NCBI GenBank assembly: GCA_003444615.1
Contig: DLUN01000157.1
Coordinates: 5,810-12,337 of the forward strand
From: Syntrophomonas sp.
Lineage (GTDB): Bacteria > Bacillota > Syntrophomonadia > Syntrophomonadales > Syntrophomonadaceae
Direction: 5' to 3'
DNA: 6,528 bases
This document shows positions 1-5,366 of the stretch, in pieces. The stretch's first letter is position 1. Every line of letters starts with the position of its first letter. The notes beneath the pieces were generated by a model, which was not told where the DNA came from, did no database searches, and worked only from the letters and a program-made list of their open reading frames with translations. The translations under genes and the position numbers were made by a program.

Positions 1-212
1 GGTTCTACTTCAATATCTACTATGGGTCGATTGGATCGGTTATTTACCGGTACCCTAGAAGCCTGTCCCCGGCAACCGAATGTAGTACACCCTCCGCCCT
101 CAGTCCAGCATTGCTGGTGGTGGGGAATGGAACAGGCTGAACAAAAAACTACAGCTTCACCCGGTTTTACTGGGGTTTGGCAGTAAGGGCAAGTCTTGCC
201 TACAGCACTCAT
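1..212 (-). CDS. Partial RING-type zinc-finger protein (probable E3 ligase), copy A, N-terminal 70 codons
   Basis: The gene starts with ATG at 212 and is cut by the left window edge. Its translation has a C4HC3 zinc-binding pattern: C8-x2-C11, C24-x2-C27, H32-x2-C35 and C42-x4-C47, with HH and CW around the third pair. This matches the cross-brace treble-clef pattern of the prokaryotic RING family found beside Ubl/E1/E2 genes. Over the 45 residues from GKTCPYC to TTFGC-x-G it is identical at 37 positions to the divergent gene at 5367-6464, so the two are paralogues. The family role would be to bring charged E2 to a substrate. The start codon overlaps the JAB stop codon (ATGA, 209-212), and an AGGAGG lies 7 nt upstream, so it is translationally coupled as the last visible gene of the operon. 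After the RING comes a PIVDIE segment at residues 63-68. By analogy with copy B, a membrane helix and an external domain should follow beyond the window; this is inferred. Confidence 0.85.
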   Translation of the reverse strand, partial: MSAVGKTCPYCQTPVKPGEAVVFCSACSIPHHQQCWTEGGGCTTFGCRGQASRVPVNNRSNRPIVDIEVE

Positions 213-1180
213 GGCTTGTCCTCCTCTACATTTGGGATAATCAATATTTGGCCAGGCTGTATAATGTAGTCTGGGAGCAAATAGTTATGGTGGGCTATTT
301 CTCTATAGCGAAAGCCGGTTCCATAATACATTTCACTGATTTCCCACAGGTTATCTCCTTTACGTACTTTATGCTTGTAAATGACTTCTACAGGGATTTC
401 ATTCTTAACTACCGCAGCAGTGGCAGCAGCGGGTTCTGGGGAAGGAGGTTCTACATGCATTCTCTGGCCTTGTTTTATTCCTACATTGTAACTGCCCAGG
501 GTTAGACCGAATATGAGCACCAGACCTATGATAGCCTGCCACCATCTGCCTCCGCCTGTGCCAGCAGCATCCACTTTATCTAGGTACATATCTGCAGGTG
601 ACGGTTTATTATCAGATCCTGCCTCTGAGCTATAACCGGGCAACAAATACCCGCCATTGTTGTATCCGATCTCTTCTACCACAAAGCTACATGGTTTTAT
701 CTCCTTGCCTTCCCAACAAAAGAAGCCTTCTTTATGTGCCACTGGGTCTATTACAAAGGCAACCTGCCAGGGCAGGTTAAAAAAGTTCTTATGAATAAAA
801 CGGTCAAACTCAGAAAGGAATATACCAAAACCTGGATGAGTATGAAACCAGCCCACAATTTTTAGGTCTGGAAACATCTTATCTTTGACTTGGTTAATAT
901 AAGCCCAGGATTCATGGGTAAGTTTCACACTGGCTCTTTGTCTTTCGGCATCGCGGGCTTCTATCGCAGCTATTACCTTTATAATCACCTTAGAACCTTG
1001 TTGCTCATAATGACCCAAGATTACTCCCGCCAACTCCCGGGATAAATCGGTTTGGGCATAGCTATTCATTTGCTGGTGGACATCATCATCTACTATTATG
1101 ATAAAGTCCTGTGCCTGGGAAAGAAGCATATCGTCAGCGGGCTTTAGGCTTATTTCCAGGTCATCGTGTTCACCGCTCAT
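209..1180 (-). CDS. JAB/JAMM metalloprotease (Ubl processing/deconjugating) with transmembrane helix and C-terminal LysM
   Basis: This 323-residue protein has three parts. Residues about 25-165 are a JAB/MPN domain with a full JAMM zinc site: E49, H113-x-H115 in a HTHPG motif, then S123 and D126. JAMM enzymes of this type cut isopeptide bonds or trim C-terminal tails of ubiquitin-like proteins. Residues about 213-236 form one hydrophobic helix. Residues about 268-316 are a LysM peptidoglycan-binding domain, with KGDNLWEIS near its start and QPGQILIIP at its end. There is no signal peptide, so the expected topology is JAB inside and LysM in the wall. A flexible stretch (about 180-211) and a Pro/Ala-rich spacer (243-260) flank the helix. 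The gene lies 14 nt after the M48 peptidase gene, with AAAGGA about 8 nt before its ATG, and its stop overlaps the RING start. Likely roles are maturing the Ubl encoded upstream and reversing conjugation near the membrane. Domain calls are strong; the Ubl link rests on context. Confidence 0.92.
   Translation of the reverse strand: MSGEHDDLEISLKPADDMLLSQAQDFIIIVDDDVHQQMNSYAQTDLSRELAGVILGHYEQQGSKVIIKVIAAIEARDAERQRASVKLTHESWAYINQVKDKMFPDLKIVGWFHTHPGFGIFLSEFDRFIHKNFFNLPWQVAFVIDPVAHKEGFFCWEGKEIKPCSFVVEEIGYNNGGYLLPGYSSEAGSDNKPSPADMYLDKVDAAGTGGGRWWQAIIGLVLIFGLTLGSYNVGIKQGQRMHVEPPSPEPAAATAAVVKNEIPVEVIYKHKVRKGDNLWEISEMYYGTGFRYREIAHHNYLLPDYIIQPGQILIIPNVEEDKP
220..225 (-). promoter_or_regulatory. Ribosome binding site of RING copy A
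   Basis: A perfect AGGAGG on the minus strand, 7 nt before the ATG at 212. It lies inside the last codons of the JAB gene and fixes the start of the cut-off RING gene as the ATG overlapping the JAB stop. Confidence 0.8.
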
Positions 1181-1194
1181 GAACTCATTCCTTT

Positions 1195-2031
1195 CTATTT
1201 TAATTCTATTTCTAATTCCGATGAGCTGAGATCAGGCCAATCCCGTTTGTTAGGCCATAAGTTTCGGAATTGCTCCGAATAATAGAAATCCAATAGCTGC
1301 CGCATACGCACCGGAATGTAGTGATGGCTGTATAGGGTCTCGGCTATTTGTCCCACCGGATTAAAATCCAGGGACAGCAGTTGGTTTTCCAGGTATTCTT
1401 CAATGTCTATTTCGTCTGCCAGTCTCTTGGATCCACAGGCGAAGACCAGCAAGCATCGACAAGCTTCGTTGATATCCTGACAGGCGATGAGTCCTGCCCG
1501 ATCAGCTGTTATCTCACTTTTTCTTTCCCAGTCCAGAATAGCTTTTTGTAGGGAAGCTGAAAAACGGCGTTGCCGGTTTTGCAGGTAACGGTACATATTG
1601 GCATAGAGTACGTGCTGACTCTTGATATGCCCCATTTCATGCCCCAGGATAAACGATAATTGGCAATCATTTAATTGCTCAAACAGGCTATGGGAGATGA
1701 CAATAACATTCTGTTCTCCGGTACCAAAGGTTGATGCATTTAAATATGGATCATTGCAGATAAATACTTGCGGTGGAAAGATATGCAATATGGCGGCTAC
1801 TTTTTCAATTAGTTGATGGAATTTGGGCAGTTGCCGGCGCGATACTTTTACCCCGGTGCCGTTTAACTGGCCGTTTATGAATGGCTCGGCAAATTCTCTG
1901 ATGTATTCTCTGGTTATGAACTGCAGCTCTTTCATTTTTTTTAACTTGTTTAATGCCTGGCGATCCGGAAGATACTCGTAATCATCCAGATCAAGTGATA
2001 ATGGTACCACGTTATCCTCAATATTCTTCAA
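1195..2031 (-). CDS. Soluble M48-family zinc metallopeptidase
   Basis: This is a gluzincin peptidase with HEMGH (H131, E132, H135) as the zinc/catalytic motif and a downstream E173 in SEITADRAG as the third ligand. This pairing is typical of M48 (Ste24/HtpX-like) enzymes. The N-terminal region around YLPDRQALNKLKKM resembles that of stand-alone bacterial M48 proteins. Unlike HtpX there is no hydrophobic segment long enough for a membrane helix, so it should be cytoplasmic. It sits between the E1 and JAB genes. Its substrate is unknown: it could process the Ubl, degrade Ubl-tagged proteins, or serve an unrelated role. The start is uncertain. The longest frame begins at a TTG (2031) whose nearest SD-like sequence (AGGTGG) is 13 nt away, while a GTG at 2010 has GAGG 5 nt upstream and would remove seven residues. 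The protein ends in ELEIELK, nearly the same tail as the serine protease in this operon. Confidence 0.88.
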   Translation of the reverse strand: MKNIEDNVVPLSLDLDDYEYLPDRQALNKLKKMKELQFITREYIREFAEPFINGQLNGTGVKVSRRQLPKFHQLIEKVAAILHIFPPQVFICNDPYLNASTFGTGEQNVIVISHSLFEQLNDCQLSFILGHEMGHIKSQHVLYANMYRYLQNRQRRFSASLQKAILDWERKSEITADRAGLIACQDINEACRCLLVFACGSKRLADEIDIEEYLENQLLSLDFNPVGQIAETLYSHHYIPVRMRQLLDFYYSEQFRNLWPNKRDWPDLSSSELEIELK

Positions 2032-2048
2032 CCTACATGTTTCACCAC

Positions 2049-3287
2049 CTATCCCATTACCTCATGCAGATCACCAGTAAACTCAAAATGTATCATTTCC
2101 ATACCTCGGCGCGCGCTGATAATATCCAGCGGCGGAACCCCTAATTGGCTTAAAGGTCGTGATAGAAAATCTTCATTCCCTTGGATGATATGGGTCATAC
2201 GGGGCATTCTTATTTCTCCGCAACCAGGACAACGAGCCTCTTTCTCAGAAAGCTGTCCCAGCAGCTTATAAACCTCTTCCTCACTCTGGCACTGTTCACA
2301 TTTGAAAGTGAGTACCAATTCGCGGTGGAGATCGATAATAGCTTCTGGTCCCAGTCGCTTACGAGCTATATCTAATATCTCAGCTGCCGTAGTATTGGCT
2401 ACCTGATGATCCAGTTCGATAATGTTTTCGAAGCTCTCATGGCTGGGACAGTCTTCTTTAAACTGGTACTCTACTACATATGAATCATGGTTAAGCCCGT
2501 TGAAAAAATATCCCTTTCCTGCCAGGGTAGGCAGGTCCTCCCGGTTATGAATAAGCTTGACCGCTTCCTGCACTTCGATCCCGCCAATTATTGACGAAAT
2601 AGTAGGTGTAGTAGGGATCTTGCCGGTCAGCATTTCTTCCCGGGATAATAAAGCACAGGAACGTCTCATGTTTAACAAACGGTAGTCTTGTTCTGTCATA
2701 GTACATTCGTAGCATGCAGAAAGGGGAGGCACAAAAACCCGGGCCACACCAAATAACACCTCAATAGCTCCATCTATCCAGGGGACTCCCACACGCCAGC
2801 AGGCCTGATTAATGGCTAGCCGGGCTTCCCGGTTATCCAGTCCACCGATAACCACATTCATGCGGCGAAAACAACCCAACCCAACATCCCAGGCAACATT
2901 GCCGTTTATCCAGGTCACGCGGCAATCGGGGTTTATCTCTTCAACTGCCCGGGCTGCTGTCTCTGCTTTGCTGCTTCCCTCATCGCGCTGCCGGTACAAA
3001 ACTGAACGGGACAGGTTAGTATTCTCAATATTATCGAAATCAACTATATAAATATGGCCAATTCCCAGTAAAGCCAGGTTTTTTAATATCTCATTGCCCA
3101 GCGCTCCCGCCCCGACTACCATTACCCGTGCAGCCGCCAGTTTCTCCTGATCCCACCAGGGGATAAGCCGAAACCGGCTATAGCGATCCTCTTTTTCATC
3201 ATCCATTCTGCTCAGATCAAGCAAAGGGGCTGTACTTCCGCTGGATTCTTGTTTCAAATCATCCTGTGTGATATCTAAAATATCCAT
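2049..3287 (-). CDS. E1-like Ubl-activating enzyme (ThiF/MoeB/UBA superfamily) with C-terminal zinc motif
   Basis: The enzyme is predicted to adenylate the C-terminus of the adjacent Ubl and pass it on as a thioester. Motifs in order: an acidic N-terminal extension (1-34); RYSRF (35-39), the usual start of a ThiF domain; GAGALG (59-64), the nucleotide loop; D83 and D85 in VDFDNIE; NLSR (91-94); K107; and GLDNREAR (149-156). A structural zinc site is likely C192-x2-C195 with C280 and H283 as the second pair. C211, before a Thr/Pro-rich loop and the GGIEVQEAVKL helix, is the best candidate for the thioester cysteine. A second, ribbon-like pair, C330-x2-C333 and C353-x2-C356, lies in the extra C-terminal region of about 130 residues. 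At 412 residues it is longer than MoeB/ThiF (about 250) but much shorter than eukaryotic E1. Only one nucleotide separates its ATG from the Ubl stop, which implies translational coupling. Family assignment is firm; Ubl specificity is inferred from adjacency. Confidence 0.93.
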   Translation of the reverse strand: MDILDITQDDLKQESSGSTAPLLDLSRMDDEKEDRYSRFRLIPWWDQEKLAAARVMVVGAGALGNEILKNLALLGIGHIYIVDFDNIENTNLSRSVLYRQRDEGSSKAETAARAVEEINPDCRVTWINGNVAWDVGLGCFRRMNVVIGGLDNREARLAINQACWRVGVPWIDGAIEVLFGVARVFVPPLSACYECTMTEQDYRLLNMRRSCALLSREEMLTGKIPTTPTISSIIGGIEVQEAVKLIHNREDLPTLAGKGYFFNGLNHDSYVVEYQFKEDCPSHESFENIIELDHQVANTTAAEILDIARKRLGPEAIIDLHRELVLTFKCEQCQSEEEVYKLLGQLSEKEARCPGCGEIRMPRMTHIIQGNEDFLSRPLSQLGVPPLDIISARRGMEMIHFEFTGDLHEVMG

Positions 3288-3288
3288 A

Positions 3289-3576
3289 TTACATCACCGA
3301 GTTTAAATAGCCTGCAGTTATTTCCGGCTGCAGCCGCAAAACATCACCATCCTGTACGTTGGCCTGACTGAGGGTCTGGTCATCGGAAAGCTGTTTTCCC
3401 GATGTCTTGTGAATAAACTTGTAGCTCATGGGTTGTCCATCGGGACCAGTGGCGGGGAGTTCCATCATCTGCACCAGCTTGGCAATTATCCGTCTTACCG
3501 GTGCATCATCCGGCAAAGCCGCCTGTTGTTCCTTGTTGCCAGTAACATCAATAATAGTGACATTAACTTTAGCCAT
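3289..3576 (-). CDS. YukD-like ubiquitin-like protein (Ubl), probable precursor with six-residue tail
   Basis: This 95-residue beta-grasp protein begins with the VNVTIIDVTGN strand. It continues with a LPDDAPVRRIIAKLV helix region, YKFIHKTSGKQL (52-63) and DDQTLSQANVQDGDVLRLQP (65-84, beta-grasp end). This pattern fits the YukD/EsaB branch of ubiquitin-like proteins. The last glycine is G89 (ITAG), followed by YLNSVM, so a mature form ending in a single glycine could be produced by cutting six residues. The JAB enzyme of the same operon is the obvious candidate for this. It lies between the protease and E1 genes, 20 nt after the former and 1 nt before the latter, with AAGGAG about 8 nt before the ATG. 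YukD homologues also occur in type VII secretion loci, but no WXG100, EssC or EssB-like gene is visible here. The E1/E2/JAB/RING neighbours favour use as a conjugated modifier. The fold call is strong; conjugation is inferred. Confidence 0.9.
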   Translation of the reverse strand: MAKVNVTIIDVTGNKEQQAALPDDAPVRRIIAKLVQMMELPATGPDGQPMSYKFIHKTSGKQLSDDQTLSQANVQDGDVLRLQPEITAGYLNSVM

Positions 3577-3596
3577 AATACCCGCTCCTTATCTGT

Positions 3597-4562
3597 TTAT
3601 TTTAATTCAATATCAATATCTTCCAGATTGTCTTCCGGTGGTGCCTGTTGCTGTTCCTGCGATGACAAAACAATATTTGGTTCAGGTTCCGACGTACCGG
3701 ATGATACAGCTTGGCGGCGCCGGCGCTTAAAATATAAATACCCTCCGGCACCTGCTGCCAGTACCAGGATTATAATAACTCCAATAACCATCCATAAGGG
3801 TACCGTTTTACCTGCTGTTTCAGGTTGATCGGCTGGGCTTTGTTGGCCGTCTTCTGTCTTCCCAGGCAAATCACTAGCCTCACCCGTCGTTGATGTTACC
3901 GTGGCTACGGGAACATCATTGGATAGAAGGTACTCCACTACCGTTCCACTGGGTATCGCAAAGGCAATGCCCTCAGCTTCGCCTATTTTCATGGAGTTTA
4001 CGCCTATTACCTGGGCACTGGCATTGAAAAGGGGGCCCCCGCTGTTTCCAGAGTTTATAGCTATATTTGTTTGAATAAATTCTTGCCCCTGGATTATACG
4101 GGAAGGGTTGGAGACTATCCCCTGGCTCATCGAGGACTCCATGCCTAATGGTGACCCTACTGCATATACTTTGTTTCCGGTTTTAACTGCCGCCAGTGAG
4201 AAATTAACGGTAGGCAAGCTTTTTTCATCAGCACGCAAAACGGCTAAGTCGAGTTTGGTATCCTGATCCAAAACCTCCACCGGAATCACCCGCTGGTCAG
4301 CCAGTTTGACTTTTAGTTTTGTACCCCCTTTAGTTACATGAGCACAGGTTATTATGTATCCTTCAGAATTGACAATAAACCCACTGCCAATAACCTGATT
4401 GCCGGCCATAATGCTAACGACACTAGGGCTGACAAAATCAAACAACTGGGAAGCATCTTCGGCAGCAACTGGTTTTGCTGGCAGCACGGCAATGCTTAGC
4501 AGTAATAGTAAAGCTATTGCCGGCTCGACCAGGTGTTTCTTACGATATAATAATCTCATCAT
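3597..4562 (-). CDS. Membrane-anchored HtrA/trypsin-like serine protease without PDZ domain
   Basis: The 321-residue protein begins with a basic start, a hydrophobic core and a VAA-ED site, which look like a signal peptide (residues 1-34). The protease domain (about 36-215) shows a chymotrypsin/HtrA-type triad: H75 in ITCAHV, D105 in KLDLAVL and S174 in GNSGGP. DegP/HtrA enzymes usually carry one or two PDZ domains, but here there is none. Instead a Ser/Thr/Pro/Glu-rich linker leads to a transmembrane helix (about 256-278) followed by KRRRR. The tail should therefore be cytoplasmic and the protease outside. The tail is Glu/Gln-rich and ends DIDIELK, close to the C-terminus of the operon's M48 peptidase. 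The gene overlaps the E2 gene by 23 nt and has AAAGGA before its ATG; a second ATG follows directly. It may process envelope proteins, perhaps the RING or JAB ectodomains. Substrate and link to conjugation are unproven. Confidence 0.92.
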   Translation of the reverse strand: MMRLLYRKKHLVEPAIALLLLLSIAVLPAKPVAAEDASQLFDFVSPSVVSIMAGNQVIGSGFIVNSEGYIITCAHVTKGGTKLKVKLADQRVIPVEVLDQDTKLDLAVLRADEKSLPTVNFSLAAVKTGNKVYAVGSPLGMESSMSQGIVSNPSRIIQGQEFIQTNIAINSGNSGGPLFNASAQVIGVNSMKIGEAEGIAFAIPSGTVVEYLLSNDVPVATVTSTTGEASDLPGKTEDGQQSPADQPETAGKTVPLWMVIGVIIILVLAAGAGGYLYFKRRRRQAVSSGTSEPEPNIVLSSQEQQQAPPEDNLEDIDIELK

Positions 4563-5037
4563 TTATTTCCTTTCCATTATTCCAAAAATCCCTTGTGTCC
4601 AGGGGAAAGCTATCCTGATGAGCTGCAGCCCACTTTGCGGCCTTCAAATCCAGAGCATCGGTCAAACTATAATTCCGGTATTGTATCATTTCACCTAGGC
4701 GAATACACAAATTGTCGAGGGTCTCAGCTGGTGTCCAATGACCGATACAAACCCCGCCATTTCGTTCCGGCGGCAATATATTAGGATGGAAAATGTTGGT
4801 GAGACAACGGAAAACCGGAGGCAAACGGGGATAGTCGGCATTCAAATATAATTCAAAGCGATGCTGGGAACTGATGGAGGGAGCAGGATAACCGGGCAAC
4901 CAGATTAAACCCTTGCACCAATAGGTAAGAATGTATTTTTCGGGCGGGTCACCATAGGCCTCGATATCAATAAGATCTGAGTTCTTATTTAACAATTGCA
5001 TTCTATGCCAATCTGCATATAACCTTTTGCTGCGCAC
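4540..5037 (-). CDS. E2-like ubiquitin-conjugating enzyme (UBC fold)
   Basis: The 165-residue protein follows the UBC-fold order. It has beta strands up to YP-x-LPP (69-74), the HPN motif (H84, P85, N86), the catalytic cysteine C97 in GGVCIGHW, then WTPAETL and the helical end with AAKWAAAH (133-140). HPN plus Cys and the conserved W101 are the hallmarks of active canonical E2s, and length matches the usual catalytic core of about 150 residues. It should accept the Ubl from E1 as a thioester and hand it to substrates with help from a RING protein. The start is GTG at 5037: an in-frame stop lies at 5095-5097 and no ATG, GTG or TTG lies between, while GGGGGG ends 5 nt upstream. It is the first gene of the operon, next to the divergent spacer, and overlaps the protease gene by 23 nt. 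Activity is predicted from intact residues, not shown. Confidence 0.93.
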   Translation of the reverse strand: MRSKRLYADWHRMQLLNKNSDLIDIEAYGDPPEKYILTYWCKGLIWLPGYPAPSISSQHRFELYLNADYPRLPPVFRCLTNIFHPNILPPERNGGVCIGHWTPAETLDNLCIRLGEMIQYRNYSLTDALDLKAAKWAAAHQDSFPLDTRDFWNNGKEINDEIIIS

Positions 5038-5042
5038 GTGAT

Positions 5043-5048
5043 CCCCCC
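5043..5048 (-). promoter_or_regulatory. G-rich ribosome binding site of the E2 gene
   Basis: GGGGGG followed by ATCAC precedes the GTG start at 5037. It is an imperfect Shine-Dalgarno but correctly spaced, and it supports the GTG as the true start of the first operon gene. Confidence 0.45.
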
Positions 5049-5193
5049 GGTAAGCTTGCTGATAGATTAACTCTGTTGCTAATAATACGTACTGTTACCA
5101 CATCGTTTTGTCTTAAACCCGAGTTAGTCGACTGCGTAAGTTGGAAAAACAGATACAAAAAAGGAAAATATCATCAAACCTTAGATAATATTG

Positions 5194-5199
5194 TATAAT
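5194..5199 (+). promoter_or_regulatory. Possible -10 element for the RING copy B/C unit
   Basis: An exact TATAAT sits in the AT-rich middle of the divergent spacer. The position 17 nt upstream (TCATCA) is a poor -35. In AT-rich DNA this hexamer can arise by chance, so the call is weak. Confidence 0.25.
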
Positions 5200-5353
5200 A
5201 TAGCCATGTTTAATAAAAGTCCTATTTTAGGCATATTCAGCGCCTGTGAGGGTGCTATTATCACTTTCTGCTAACTATCAAAATGGCCTTTCAATCGAAT
5301 AATCTCATTAAAATCGAGTCCTACTTAAGTGTACAGCAAGCAGGCTATTGATT

Positions 5354-5359
5354 AGGAGG
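5354..5359 (+). promoter_or_regulatory. Ribosome binding site of RING copy B (TTG start)
   Basis: A perfect AGGAGG lies 7 nt before the TTG at 5367. It decides this rare start codon, as does the alignment of the following residues with the ATG-started copy A. Confidence 0.85.
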
Positions 5360-5366
5360 AACGATT

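Larger units (their letters stand above)
5038..5366. other. Divergent intergenic region between E2 operon and RING copy B
   Basis: This 329-bp AT-rich spacer separates the two divergent units and must hold the promoters for both, unless distant ones are used. The best -10-like match is TATAAT on the plus strand at 5194-5199, but no good -35 lies 16-18 nt upstream, and it would give a leader of about 160 nt for the RING gene. On the minus strand, TATTAT at the complement of 5195-5200 and a GATAAT within 5256-5263 are -10-like, again without a convincing -35. A weak 6-bp hairpin (5239-5256) and a 22-codon frame (5206-5274) are discussed under rejected items. No tRNA, riboswitch or clear operator could be recognised by eye. 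Confidence 0.6.

Noticed and set aside
3289..3576. Reading the Ubl as an EsaB/YukD type VII secretion subunit
   Set aside because: No WXG100, EssC/EccC ATPase or EssB-like gene is present, while E1, E2, JAB and RING genes are adjacent.
3409..3828. Overlapping plus-strand frames of 100 and 139 codons antisense to the Ubl and protease genes
   Set aside because: They are opposite to genes with clear domains, have low-complexity Ser/Arg/Pro-rich translations and lack a ribosome binding site. They are coding shadows.
4960..4974. SIM-like LIDIE in the E2 (residues 22-26)
   Set aside because: It lies where the first beta strand of the UBC fold is expected, so it is probably part of the folded core and not a free docking motif.
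5239..5256. Hairpin AGCGCC/GGTGCT with a 6-nt loop
   Set aside because: The stem is only 6 bp with one G-U pair and no T-run after it, so it is not a convincing terminator or riboswitch.
5206..5274. 22-codon ATG frame in the divergent spacer (starts MFNKSP, ends TFC)
   Set aside because: It has no Shine-Dalgarno, no recognisable motif, and a length expected by chance in this spacer. It is kept only as a note because it follows a TATAAT.
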